A DNA stretch of 64,000 nt from the NCBI GenBank assembly GCA_016776905.1, contig JADHSM010000003.1:124001-188000 (forward strand), given 5' to 3'. The position numbers and the translations under genes are program-made. Shown here piece by piece: positions 28,151 to 36,931 of this stretch (positions are counted from its first letter, which is position 1; every line of letters starts with the position of its first letter). The notes beneath the pieces are model-generated. The model made no database searches and was not told the origin of the DNA. It worked only from the letters and a program-made list of their open reading frames with translations. This DNA comes from Planctomycetota bacterium. GTDB taxonomy: Bacteria; Planctomycetota; UBA8108; UBA1146.

Positions 28151-29094
28151 GAAGTCTCTCCACTTCCCTGTAGCTCAGGTCGACACTCCATCGCTGCACG
28201 GATGATGTTCAAAGCGCTCTCTCGCAATGACCCTACCGCTGGCATGCGAGGCGATCGAACCATCTCCGATCCTCTGTCCACCTCCTGCTGTACGAGTTTG
28301 ATCAATTGAACAAACTCCGGTACACAATCGAGTCTGAGCATCGGCAAGAACCAACGATAAATTTCATCTGCTTTCTTAGCTGCGACGGGATCATGAATTC
28401 CATGAAGTGCATTTTCGAAGAGGGAAACCGATTCTTCTGGAAAAGCATTCACCAAACCCGCAACCCAGCCGACCGCGCCTTGTCGAACAGCCTCGACAAC
28501 CATGTCATCCAAACCGGCAAAGAGGGCTAAGCGATCTCCTACCAAGGATTTCACGGCGGTGATACGGCGCGCATCTCCACTTGAATCCTTCACTGCTTTA
28601 AGTCTTTCTTGACGGTCAGCAAGATCCGCTATCCAACCTGGAGGGAAGTCGACTCCATATGCGGCAGGGTTGTTGTAGAGCATGCATGGAAGATCCGTAG
28701 CAGCCATCACCGCTTCCACGTGAGACTCCATTTCATGGAATGGGCCCTTATGGATATAGGGCGGCAATACCATCAATCCTTTTGCACCCATCACCGAGGC
28801 CGTCGCCGCCAGTCTCCCGGCTTCTTGCGTAGATGCTGCCGCAATCCCGGGTATGACGGGAACACGATGTCCGACAGCTCGAACAAGGGTGTCGATAACT
28901 CGTTGTTTCTCCTCAAATGAGAGGGTGGCTCCCTCTCCCAATGAACCACATGGAATGATTCCCGTGGCACCGTTATCAACCAACCACACTGCATGCTCAG
29001 AGAGAAATGCGTAATCCACTTCACCTATCTCGTCGAACGGAGTCGTAATGGCGGGCATGACCCCAGCCCATTCCCACTTTAATTCGGAACTCAT
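28147..29094 (-). CDS. 1-pyrroline-4-hydroxy-2-carboxylate deaminase (DHDPS family)
   Basis: A 315-residue class I aldolase-fold protein of the DHDPS/NAL family. The Schiff-base Lys is at about 169 (LKAVKDSSGD) and the partner Tyr at about 140 (MLYNNPAAYG). The substrate loop is GSLGEGATL in place of the GTTGE of true DHDPS. With a hydroxyproline epimerase, D-hydroxyproline dehydrogenase and 2-oxoglutarate semialdehyde dehydrogenase on either side, deamination of the cyclic imine to 2,5-dioxopentanoate is the best call. ATG 29094 has AAGGAT upstream. A 163-bp gap to the ABC gene may hold an internal promoter; only a 6-bp inverted repeat (29212-29225) was seen. Confidence 0.88.
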   Translation of the reverse strand: MSSELKWEWAGVMPAITTPFDEIGEVDYAFLSEHAVWLVDNGATGIIPCGSLGEGATLSFEEKQRVIDTLVRAVGHRVPVIPGIAAASTQEAGRLAATASVMGAKGLMVLPPYIHKGPFHEMESHVEAVMAATDLPCMLYNNPAAYGVDFPPGWIADLADRQERLKAVKDSSGDARRITAVKSLVGDRLALFAGLDDMVVEAVRQGAVGWVAGLVNAFPEESVSLFENALHGIHDPVAAKKADEIYRWFLPMLRLDCVPEFVQLIKLVQQEVDRGSEMVRSPRMPAVGSLRESALNIIRAAMECRPELQGSGETS

Positions 29095-29257
29095 ATCGAT
29101 CCTTCCAGATCACATGCCCGGCAATAAGGCACCACACTTGAGTCATGTTTCCACCCCAATGACGGCATCCACCTTGGGGACTTTGATTTCATGATTCTAC
29201 GCCAATTGATCCACGGGAACCCGTGTCGAAACGACTTTCAGTATTGAAAAATATTCT

Positions 29258-30988
29258 TCAAACTCTTCGCGATCTTCGCAGCACCAACAGAAACAAAACC
29301 GGTGCTCCCAGTGACGCCGTAATCACACCCACAGGCACATCCCTGTTTTGCAACATTATTCTGCCCAAGCCATCGCAAAGCGGAAGAAATGCAGCCCCAA
29401 ACATCATCGATGCTGGAACTAGAAAACGGGGCTGTCCCCCTCCAAGTATTCTCATGACATGAGGGCAGATCAATCCGACAAATGCGATGGGGCCACAGGT
29501 GGCCACCCCCGCAGCAACACCCAGAGAGGACAATCCTACTCCCAAAGTTCGTATTCTTGGAACATTGACACCTCTACTTGCGGCACGTTCAGATCCTGTG
29601 GCCAAAACATCTAGGGGTCTCAACAAAGTCAGCATTCCCACGAGCGATATGCCAAAGAAAGGAGCCGCCAAGATCCAGCGATCGTAACTGATCAGCGACA
29701 AGCTCCCCAAAGACCAGCGCAAGGCATCGAGAGCCATCACTTGATCAAATCCCAGTCGCAGGGCCGAAGAGATCGCTCCGGTCATCAAGGTCAGAGCAAT
29801 TCCTGCTAGGAGCACATCTTCTGTACGGGTTCGAGATCGAGCCGCCACTGTAGCGACCAGCGCCGTTACTCCCATGGCTCCAACAAATGCTGCCAACGGA
29901 AGCAGTGGGAATCCCCCCAATTGCAAAACCGTTCCAGAGAGCAACGCAATAATAACTCCCAAAGATGCACCGGCAGTCGTTCCGACTGTTCCCGGTGTCG
30001 CCAACGGATTTTGGAGCAGGATTTGTAGGACCGCTCCAGCACCCGCCAAAACGGCTCCCATCGATAACCCGACGAGTGCTCTTGGAACTCTCAAGTCAGA
30101 AAAAATCTTGTCGCCCAACTCCCCCTCGAGGGTCGGGCCAATCCAGGCTGAAGCGAAACCTGCGCAGAGCGTCACGACGCACCAGAGAAACATCTGCAAG
30201 AAACTCCAACTTTTTCGAGGAGCCCCTTCCACATTTTCTGTCTGTAGTGCAGGTTTTACTGAATGAGCCTCCCCGTAGATTTTATCTCTTGCGTCATCCT
30301 CTAATGCAGATGCATCCGGAGAATCCAAGATGACTTTGCCTTCTGAGAGAGCAATCACCCGGGTTTGTATCTTCGAGATTTCTTTAATCAAATGCATATC
30401 GTGAAGAACAACGATGACGGTTTGACCCGAGATGGCTTTTTCTTGTAAATCCACAAGGAGTCTCTCACGCCACAATGGATCCAAATGATTCACCGGTTCA
30501 TCCAGCAACCAAGCCGGAGTCGACTGCGCTCGCAAGGTCGCTATCTCCACTCTTTGACGTTCCCCGCCAGAGAGTTCCGTCCACCATCTCCGAGCTAGAT
30601 CTCCAGCTCCGGATTCTTCCAAGGCTTCTCTCGATTTTTCCAGAGAAACGGGGCGAGGTTCGTCCAAGTGATAACGGGCAGCAGCCACAACTTCTTCAAC
30701 GAGGATCGCTTCGGGAGAGTGAGATTCCTGAGGTAACCATGCAAACCAATGAGCCCGTTCACGCACGCTCATCGATTCTAGGTTTTCCCCCTCCACATGG
30801 ATCTCTCCACTCGCTATGGGAACTTGTCCCAGTAATGCCGCAAGAAGAGTCGATTTCCCCGATCCATTCGCTCCTAGAATGACAACGAATTCTCCATGAT
30901 CGATCTCTAGATCGACGTTCTCGAGAACCGTTTTCCCGCCCCGCTTTACTGTGAGTTGGTCGAGACGAAGCCAGGGTTCAGTTTTCAT
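29258..30988 (-). CDS. Fused ABC importer: FecE/BtuD-type ATPase + FecCD/BtuC-type permease
   Basis: About 576 residues. Residues 1-250 are an ABC ATPase: Walker A GANGSGKST, signature LSGGERQRVEIA, Walker B AWLLDEPVNHLD and the switch His in VIVVLHDMH. Residues about 260-576 are a polytopic FecCD/BtuC-family permease (RVPRALVGLSMGAVLAGAG, GASLGVIIALLSG, GPIAFVGLICPHVMR). The two are normally separate proteins; here they are one frame with no stop or frameshift between. ATG 30988 has AGGAGAGGG upstream and overlaps the binding-protein gene by 11 bases, so the three functions form a BtuCDF-like uptake system. The family usually carries cobalamin, haem or siderophore-metal. The substrate here is unknown. 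Confidence 0.88.
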   Translation of the reverse strand: MKTEPWLRLDQLTVKRGGKTVLENVDLEIDHGEFVVILGANGSGKSTLLAALLGQVPIASGEIHVEGENLESMSVRERAHWFAWLPQESHSPEAILVEEVVAAARYHLDEPRPVSLEKSREALEESGAGDLARRWWTELSGGERQRVEIATLRAQSTPAWLLDEPVNHLDPLWRERLLVDLQEKAISGQTVIVVLHDMHLIKEISKIQTRVIALSEGKVILDSPDASALEDDARDKIYGEAHSVKPALQTENVEGAPRKSWSFLQMFLWCVVTLCAGFASAWIGPTLEGELGDKIFSDLRVPRALVGLSMGAVLAGAGAVLQILLQNPLATPGTVGTTAGASLGVIIALLSGTVLQLGGFPLLPLAAFVGAMGVTALVATVAARSRTRTEDVLLAGIALTLMTGAISSALRLGFDQVMALDALRWSLGSLSLISYDRWILAAPFFGISLVGMLTLLRPLDVLATGSERAASRGVNVPRIRTLGVGLSSLGVAAGVATCGPIAFVGLICPHVMRILGGGQPRFLVPASMMFGAAFLPLCDGLGRIMLQNRDVPVGVITASLGAPVLFLLVLRRSRRV

Positions 30989-31934
30989 CAACAACCCTCT
31001 CCTGCACATTCCTTCGACTCAATCGAGAAATCTCTCTCCGAAGAATCTCAACGAGGGTGATGAGTTCCGGACCTTCATCGAGAGCTTGAGGATGGTAGAT
31101 CGCTCCGATGGTTCCTTTTTCGAGTGCCGACAAACCTGGGATTCCAATATATGCAGAGGCGATTTGTTCACGGGAGGGTCCAGCATCTTCATTCGAAGGC
31201 ACCAAATGCACGATGTAATCGGGATCGATTTCTACAAGAGATTCCAGTGATAACTGCGGAGCACCTTGTAAGGGCACCTCGAACGGATGCCTGAATCCTG
31301 CGGCATGAAGTACTTGCCCATGAAGAGAAGATTCACGAATCACCCAAGGGCCACCGCTTCTGTCCATCTCTCCTCCTATAACGAGAAGAACACGGGGAGC
31401 ATCTGGAGTGACTCTCGATGCGAGCGAGGTTCTTAACTGTTCAGAGAGAGACAGAGCCGCTTCTAGATTTCCACTGATCTTTCCAAGCTTCTCCACACTG
31501 GTGCACATCTGATCCACGCTCGACCAAGGAAGAATCACCGGCAATCCAATGCGTCTCAAAGAGTCGATAGGTACTCCCGCTGCCGCTCGCACCAGTAGAA
31601 CCCTCGCTCCAGACCGAATGATTCTTTCCAAATCGGGAAGCAGCGCTGTTCCCCCACGAGGAAGATCGCTCTCGATATGACAATAGTCACTCACGACCGC
31701 CAAGTTGGAGGTGGCACCGATGACTTTGAGTGTAGAGGTGATACAAGGTGCCAATGATCCCAATGGGTCGGCGGCTGGGCTTGAAGCGTCTTGCGAAACT
31801 AAAGTGTCTTGAGAAATAGGCTCCGACAACCAACCTGCCAACAATGTTGCAGTCAGTACGAGGATGGTCACGGTGACCAATGCGATTCGATCGATGACTT
31901 CCTCCCTTCCATGCAACGGCCTCGACAAGTTCAA
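30978..31934 (-). CDS. BtuF/FecB-like periplasmic binding protein
   Basis: About 318 residues. An N-terminal hydrophobic segment (IALVTVTILVLTATLLAGW) is followed by a two-lobed helical-backbone binding-protein sequence: LAPCITSTLKVIGATSNLAVVSDYCH, GGTALLPDLERIIRSGARVLLV, and a C-terminal lobe with LSLESLVEIDPDYIVHLVPS. No lipobox Cys is seen after the hydrophobic segment, so it may stay tethered by its helix. TTG 31934 or the second TTG at 31928 (AAGG six bases upstream) are the possible starts. It partners the fused ABC protein encoded next. Confidence 0.78.
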   Translation of the reverse strand: MNLSRPLHGREEVIDRIALVTVTILVLTATLLAGWLSEPISQDTLVSQDASSPAADPLGSLAPCITSTLKVIGATSNLAVVSDYCHIESDLPRGGTALLPDLERIIRSGARVLLVRAAAGVPIDSLRRIGLPVILPWSSVDQMCTSVEKLGKISGNLEAALSLSEQLRTSLASRVTPDAPRVLLVIGGEMDRSGGPWVIRESSLHGQVLHAAGFRHPFEVPLQGAPQLSLESLVEIDPDYIVHLVPSNEDAGPSREQIASAYIGIPGLSALEKGTIGAIYHPQALDEGPELITLVEILRREISRLSRRNVQERVVDEN

Positions 31935-31969
31935 CCTTCAAGATAACCGATTCAGACAGGGAAGACTCC

Positions 31970-33508
31970 CTATCGGCTGGTTTCGATTCGAGCTTCCGGA
32001 GGCGCGACCGTCCAGGGAGGTCGCACCGAGTCACTTCCCTCCAGAGCAGCGCACATCGAACTTCCCTCACACACTCTGCCTTGGCAATGACCCATACCCC
32101 ATCGATGGATTAAACGGGCTTCTCTACGACTGACACATCCCGCTATTTCTCCAGCCCTCACATCTTCGCATCGGCAGATGACATCCTCAGCCCCTGCAAG
32201 CTGCAAGACCTCATCTCGCAATGGATGCGCTTTCTCTATCGCCTGCCCCCAGAATCGGTGACGTCGGACTCTGGCCAACAACCTCGATCTCGGATTTCGA
32301 CCCGCTGAGACTATTCCTGCGACGAGCCCTTCATCTAGAGCCGATTCACTTCCTGCAATACCCGTAGACTCACCCGCACAAAGAACGCCAGGAACTCGGG
32401 TCTGTTGGTGTTCATCTACTCTGACAAAGCCATCTTCATCTATCTCGCAACCCAACCCTGCTGCCACTCTCGATTCTGGAATAAGGCCATAACCCACGGC
32501 AAGTCCATCGACCTTCAGAGTTTTGATTCCTTGCGGAGTCCGGATGCTGACTTCCTGAACATGCTGCTGACCCCGCGCAGCTGTCACCCAACTGGATGTA
32601 TACATTTCGACGCCACGAAGTGAGTTCCAAAGTTCTCTCGCTGGCCTCCAACGAGATGGCGACAACAGGAGGGGAATCGCCAAAGCACTTCTGTCGGCGA
32701 ATGAAGCCTGCTCGACAACCACCACTTTTGCTCCTTCGCTCACAGCAAGTTTAGCAACCGCCAAGAGCAAGGGGCCGGTACCTGCGACAACGAGACGTCG
32801 ACCAGAGACCGGTAGACCTCCCTTGATCAATGATTGCAAGGCACCCGCTCCAACCACACCGGGAAGAGTCCAACCCGGGAAGGGTAAAAACCTTTCTCGT
32901 GCCCCTGTCGCAATGATGACCGATGAACAAAGAACCCGGTGGCGAGTACCATCCTTGACACTTGCGACCTTCAGTTCTTCTGGTTTTCCATCGATCACTG
33001 AATATCCCTGAAGTCTTTGAACTCCTGCAATTCTTGCCCGTTCAATCCAGGGGCGAGCTTCGACAGGTGGTGATCCCCGATGACTCCAAATTCGCCCTCC
33101 TGGCCCTGGGGATTCGTCGATGATCGTCACAGTTTTGCCCAGTTCTGCAGCAGCACAAGCCGCAGCCAAGCCAGCGGGGCCAGAACCGATGACAGCGACG
33201 TCTGTTTCGAAACTCATGGTTTCATGAACTACGCTCACTCCCATCGAAGTTTTCAGAACAGGTTGTTCTCGTTCGATTGTCATCCCCTCCTCGACGTTCA
33301 CGAGACAGGTTCTGACTCCTCGAACTCCATTCACTGTCGCCCGGCATTCATGGCATGAGCCCATGGCACATAAAGCGCCCCGCGGCTCCCCAGAAGGCGA
33401 TTTCCTTACAGCAGAAATACCAGATCTCATCAATGCGGAGGTCACAGTTTGATGAGACTCCACCCGGAGAGATGCGCCATCGACATGGATGCATATGGAA
33501 TCACGCAT
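31970..33508 (-). CDS. D-hydroxyproline dehydrogenase alpha subunit (HcnA/B-like, 2Fe-2S + FAD)
   Basis: A 512-residue flavoprotein. The first 80 residues are a ferredoxin-like 2Fe-2S domain with Cys spacing C-x4-C-x2-C-x12-C (CAMGSCHEC ... RTC). An FAD/NAD-binding oxidoreductase core follows (VAVIGSGPAGLAAACAAAEL and a second Rossmann motif VVAGTGPLLLAVAKL). A C-terminal BFD-like Cys cluster (CRCEDV ... GHCQGRVC) completes it. This corresponds to HcnA and HcnB fused, as in D-hydroxyproline dehydrogenases and related amino-acid dehydrogenases. ATG 33508 overlaps the stop of the beta-subunit gene by 8 bases. Electrons probably go to the respiratory chain. Confidence 0.87.
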   Translation of the reverse strand: MRDSICIHVDGASLRVESHQTVTSALMRSGISAVRKSPSGEPRGALCAMGSCHECRATVNGVRGVRTCLVNVEEGMTIEREQPVLKTSMGVSVVHETMSFETDVAVIGSGPAGLAAACAAAELGKTVTIIDESPGPGGRIWSHRGSPPVEARPWIERARIAGVQRLQGYSVIDGKPEELKVASVKDGTRHRVLCSSVIIATGARERFLPFPGWTLPGVVGAGALQSLIKGGLPVSGRRLVVAGTGPLLLAVAKLAVSEGAKVVVVEQASFADRSALAIPLLLSPSRWRPARELWNSLRGVEMYTSSWVTAARGQQHVQEVSIRTPQGIKTLKVDGLAVGYGLIPESRVAAGLGCEIDEDGFVRVDEHQQTRVPGVLCAGESTGIAGSESALDEGLVAGIVSAGRNPRSRLLARVRRHRFWGQAIEKAHPLRDEVLQLAGAEDVICRCEDVRAGEIAGCVSRREARLIHRWGMGHCQGRVCEGSSMCAALEGSDSVRPPWTVAPPEARIETSR

Positions 33509-34730
33509 GATCGCTCTCTCGTTTCGTCAAAGCAGAATTGTTTTTATAAGGCCTAGCAGGATCCCATGGCCAAGGATCCAATGTGCATGACTCCCCCATA
33601 ATTCTCTGTCGGATCAACTCTGCAGCTGCCGGAGCTTGGGTGATTCCCAAACCCTCAAATCCTGCAGCGATCCAAGTTCTTTGGAGTCCAGGCACCGGAC
33701 CGAGTAAAGGTTTGCCATCACTGGTGGCAGCCCGCGCTCCCGTCCATGTCCTGAGAATCGGTAATGTCTTTACTGAAGGGACGAATCGTTCACACCGGTC
33801 GATCACTCTCATCATCATATTGGGATCGACGGGCCCAGGTTCACCCGGTCTGCGCGAAGACCCCAGACATAGTTGATCTGTTTGCCGAGGAAGAATTGCG
33901 CATGCGACCGAACCCGATTTCGAGCCCGCATGTGAAGTACTGTGATGTGAAGTACTGTGATTTGAAATACTGTGATTTGAAGTACTATGAGCAGCCTTCT
34001 GGTATCCCGCTTCAACAATGTGATGATCGAGTATTCGTGTGCCCCTAGCAGTAATGGCGAGATGCCCTTCCCTTGGATATAGAGAAACTTTCTCTGCCAA
34101 TCTTGCTCCCGCTTCTCCCAATATCGTAAGTACACTAATACCCGTGGCGACGATCACTGCTTCACCTTCAAAAATTCGACCATCTGTGAGTTCCACCATC
34201 CCATCACCGATATTTTTCACACTCACTCCAAAGTGACATGTCACCTTCGGAGAAGCGTTCAGGAATTCTCTGGCAGCAGTAGGTGCATAGATAACACCAT
34301 CATGAGGAACTCGAAGTCCCCCCGCCAAATCGGGAGCCAAGGCAGGTTCCAGTTTAATCAATTGCCTTCCATCGATGCGTTCCGACACAACTCCCACGCT
34401 CTCCAGCTTTTTTTGTGCGCCCTCAAGTTGAAGAAGTGTCTCTTCATCTTCTGCAATCCAGAGAGTTCCTGTTTCCCAATAACTATCTCTCTCTGACATC
34501 GGTGGAGCATCCGATCTCCAAAGCTCTCGCCCCCTAAGACATAGTTTCAGAGTATCGGGATCTCCTTCATTGACGACCACGTGACCCATTCCTGCTGCGG
34601 TCCCGCCCTGTAAGCCTGCTCCTGGCCCAGAATCGATGACGGTAACGCGATTCCCTTCTCGCGCTAATTCTCTGGCGCAAGCGGCTCCAACGATGCCGGC
34701 TCCAACGACCAAGAAGTGAGGGATTGCCAT
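33501..34730 (-). CDS. D-hydroxyproline dehydrogenase beta subunit (DAO/HcnC-like)
   Basis: A 409-residue FAD-dependent amino-acid oxidase-fold protein. The N-terminal dinucleotide motif is FLVVGAGIVGAACARELARE; the C-terminal part has RTWTGARAATSDGKPLLGP and AAGFEGLGITQAPAAAELI, typical of the DAO family. It is the substrate-oxidising partner of the neighbouring 2Fe-2S/FAD protein, turning cis-4-hydroxy-D-proline into the pyrroline. A Ser/His/Asn-rich insert from a DNA tandem repeat interrupts the middle (about residues 247-275). ATG 34730 overlaps the glycosyltransferase stop (TGATG). Confidence 0.86.
   Translation of the reverse strand: MAIPHFLVVGAGIVGAACARELAREGNRVTVIDSGPGAGLQGGTAAGMGHVVVNEGDPDTLKLCLRGRELWRSDAPPMSERDSYWETGTLWIAEDEETLLQLEGAQKKLESVGVVSERIDGRQLIKLEPALAPDLAGGLRVPHDGVIYAPTAAREFLNASPKVTCHFGVSVKNIGDGMVELTDGRIFEGEAVIVATGISVLTILGEAGARLAEKVSLYPREGHLAITARGTRILDHHIVEAGYQKAAHSTSNHSISNHSTSHHSTSHAGSKSGSVACAILPRQTDQLCLGSSRRPGEPGPVDPNMMMRVIDRCERFVPSVKTLPILRTWTGARAATSDGKPLLGPVPGLQRTWIAAGFEGLGITQAPAAAELIRQRIMGESCTLDPWPWDPARPYKNNSALTKRESDHA
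33930..33987 (-). repeat. 15-bp tandem repeat inside the D-hydroxyproline dehydrogenase beta gene
   Basis: About four copies of a 15-base unit (plus strand TGATTTGAAGTACTG with 1-2 changes per copy) at 33930-33987. In frame it encodes repeats of Ser-Asn/His-His-Ser-Thr/Ile and keeps the frame open. The unit is a multiple of three, so copy-number change would not frameshift. Confidence 0.9.
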
Positions 34731-35833
34731 CAAGCCACCTCCATTGCGTGCTGATAAACTTCAAGGGTCTTTTCTGCGCATCTACCCCATGTGAAGGACC
34801 CTGCATGATCGGCTGCCATACGCAAAGCTTGAGGAGACCTCGCTAAAGCGGAGTGCAGGGCAGAAGCAATTGTCTCCGCATCTTCAGGATCACACTGATC
34901 GCCGTGATCACCCGCAATTTCTGATGTCGCTCCTCTTCTGGATATGACCACAGGAGTCTCACTGGCCAATGCCTCTAGCACAGGTAATCCAAAACCTTCG
35001 TAATGGGTACAGAATAGAAGTGCTTTAGAAGACCGATACAACGCCGGCAAGATGTCATGTCCACGCCAACCCACTTTGACAATTTGACCCGGAGAATGAT
35101 CGAGAATCTTTTGCTCCAGCTCTTTTGAACCAAAGGTACTTTCACCCGCAATCACCAACGGGATCTCCGGCCCAAGATCTGCTTTCAAAAAGCCATCGAT
35201 GATTCCATCCAAATTTTTCCTGCTAGAAATATCACCGACATACAAGATTCCTCCCTCTGGAATACCCGCTTCCTGAAGGATCTTACAAGAATCATCGACT
35301 TCTTCAGGAGACGCAGAGAAGATGGGATCTACCCCATGGTGAACGACAGAGACTTTTGCCGGATCACACTCTACATATTTAAGAAAGTCGCTACGAGTCG
35401 CTTCACTAACGGCGATAATCATGTCGCAATCACGCGCCATCTTTCGATACCTATCAATTTTTTTCCGCTGAAACTCCGGCGTCGAAAAACGATGGCCGGA
35501 ATCTAACCCCGGCAAAATATGAAACACGTCATGCAAGGTCGCCACTTTTGGAAGTCTCCGAGAAGCCAAGGGCCAACGAGGGACTCGCGCATCCGTCACA
35601 TGAATCACATCCGGATTTTTACAAAGTGGCCAAATCGGTTCCTGAATCCAAAACTGATTTGCGGATTCAACATGAAGACGATGCTTTCTTAAATGAAAAT
35701 GAGAATATCTTGTCCCCAAAGACAAAGAGATTCCTTTATTCATCAAGGCTTCTGCGAGAGCTTCTGTGTATCGCCCAATACCGGTAGGTCGAGGGGTACA
35801 AGATGCGGTGGCATCAATAGCGATGCTGAGCAC
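34730..35833 (-). CDS. GT4-family glycosyltransferase
   Basis: A 367-residue GT-B glycosyltransferase. The N-terminal part has the acceptor-side loop TGIGRYTEALAEAL, and the C-terminal donor-binding part has VSVVHHGVDP, YVGDISSRKNLDGII and the E-x7-E motif in EGFGLPVLEAL. It would transfer a sugar from a nucleotide-sugar to an unknown acceptor. The frame is open to ATG 35851, but that codon is part of the strong ATGGAGGGGGG ribosome-binding stretch, so GTG 35833 seven bases after it is chosen. It sits between the epimerase and dehydrogenase genes, with overlap into the latter, and has no evident role in hydroxyproline use. Confidence 0.82.
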   Translation of the reverse strand: MLSIAIDATASCTPRPTGIGRYTEALAEALMNKGISLSLGTRYSHFHLRKHRLHVESANQFWIQEPIWPLCKNPDVIHVTDARVPRWPLASRRLPKVATLHDVFHILPGLDSGHRFSTPEFQRKKIDRYRKMARDCDMIIAVSEATRSDFLKYVECDPAKVSVVHHGVDPIFSASPEEVDDSCKILQEAGIPEGGILYVGDISSRKNLDGIIDGFLKADLGPEIPLVIAGESTFGSKELEQKILDHSPGQIVKVGWRGHDILPALYRSSKALLFCTHYEGFGLPVLEALASETPVVISRRGATSEIAGDHGDQCDPEDAETIASALHSALARSPQALRMAADHAGSFTWGRCAEKTLEVYQHAMEVA

Positions 35834-35896
35834 GATAATTCCCCCCTCCATAAATGAAACTCTGCAACTGAGGTTATCCTCAAGCTAGCGCACTCT

Positions 35897-36829
35897 CTAC
35901 GTGGGAAATCCTGAACGGAAGGGATCATCGTCTTCGAAAATCAATTGCCCTCTTGAGCTGTGATAAGCCCTTCCTCTAATCGTCGGCAATATTCCTTGGG
36001 ATCCATTCTCATATGTCGCCGAAAAGCGACTCCCCAAAATACTCTCCTGAATCCAGGTTTGACCCTCCTGAATTTTTCCTTTGGCCGCCTTCAAAGCGAG
36101 TGTCGCACTCGTGCCCGTCCCGCAGGGTGATCTATCCCATTCCATTCCTGGGCAAAGAACAAAACAACGCACTCCAAGCGGCCCATCTGGCAAATCCTCA
36201 TGCAGTTCGACATGATCGATAGGAGCCCCTCCCATACCAGTACGACCCTGCAAATCCAACGCGATCCGAATCGCTGAAGAATATTCTACGAGTCGCGGTA
36301 AACCTTCGCGTTGAAGCGGTATTCCAGCAGCCCCTGTAATGAAAAACCAATTCCCGCCCCATGCGATGTCACCACAGACAACGGTTCCATTATCAAGAGT
36401 GATCTCTACATCTTCTTGGTACAGAAAACTCTCTACATTCTCTACCGAGATATCTCCATCGTCATGAAGTTTTGCTCGAACAATTCCTGCAGGAGTTTCA
36501 AGGGAACAAATCTTTCCCTGAACTCGGCCCATTTCTGAAAGTGCACGCACCACACCGATAGTTCCATGCCCACACATACCCAATGGCCCAACATTGTTGA
36601 AAAAGATAACTCCTGCGTCGCACTGAGGATCAGAAGAATCCAACAGGAGCGCTGCAACGATAGCTTCGTGGCCTCTAGGTTCGCGAACAATTCCAGCGCA
36701 CAACTCTTGGTGCTCCGATGCCAATCTTTGGCATCTCTCTGAGATCGTTCCATTTCCAAGATCCGGAAATCCACTGACGATGACTCGGGTGGGTTCGCCT
36801 GCGGTATGGAGATCATGAAATTCAATCAT
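35897..36829 (-). CDS. 4-hydroxyproline 2-epimerase (proline racemase family)
   Basis: A 310-residue PLP-independent racemase-fold protein. Both catalytic Cys are present: Cys86 in MCGHGTIG and Cys236 in DRSPCGTGTSA. Two Cys exclude the trans-3-hydroxyproline dehydratase subgroup, which has Thr at one place. With D-hydroxyproline dehydrogenase and downstream enzymes next to it, epimerisation of trans-4-hydroxy-L-proline to cis-4-hydroxy-D-proline is the best assignment; proline racemase is the alternative. It is the first gene of the run, 63 bases before the glycosyltransferase start and 102 bases after icd. Confidence 0.9.
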   Translation of the reverse strand: MIEFHDLHTAGEPTRVIVSGFPDLGNGTISERCQRLASEHQELCAGIVREPRGHEAIVAALLLDSSDPQCDAGVIFFNNVGPLGMCGHGTIGVVRALSEMGRVQGKICSLETPAGIVRAKLHDDGDISVENVESFLYQEDVEITLDNGTVVCGDIAWGGNWFFITGAAGIPLQREGLPRLVEYSSAIRIALDLQGRTGMGGAPIDHVELHEDLPDGPLGVRCFVLCPGMEWDRSPCGTGTSATLALKAAKGKIQEGQTWIQESILGSRFSATYENGSQGILPTIRGRAYHSSRGQLIFEDDDPFRSGFPT

Positions 36830-36863
36830 CGACGCTCCTGCCGAGACACTATTGAGGTGAGAG

Positions 36864-36894
36864 TCCCCGGTCTCCTGAAAAAGAAGACCGGGGA
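36864..36894 (-). terminator. Hairpin between icd and the hydroxyproline run
   Basis: Perfect 10-bp arms TCCCCGGTCT (36864-36873) and AGACCGGGGA (36885-36894) around an 11-base A-rich loop. There is no T-tract after it on the minus strand, so it may be a weak or factor-dependent terminator of icd (on the minus strand icd ends at 36932) or an RNA processing or attenuation site overlapping the epimerase promoter region. Confidence 0.4.
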
Positions 36895-36931
36895 GTATCT
36901 ACCACTGGCTTATTGACCGCCAGATTTCTGA

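Noticed and set aside
28147-29094. Annotation as dihydrodipicolinate synthase (dapA)
   Set aside because: GTTGE is replaced by GSLGE, and the neighbours are all hydroxyproline enzymes, not lysine synthesis genes.
33930-33987. Short regular repeats considered as a CRISPR array
   Set aside because: Units are contiguous 15-mers with no spacers and are inside an open coding frame.
35897-36829. Annotation as diaminopimelate epimerase or hydroxyproline dehydratase
   Set aside because: The MCGHGTIG and DRSPCGTG motifs with two Cys are those of the proline racemase/4-hydroxyproline epimerase group.
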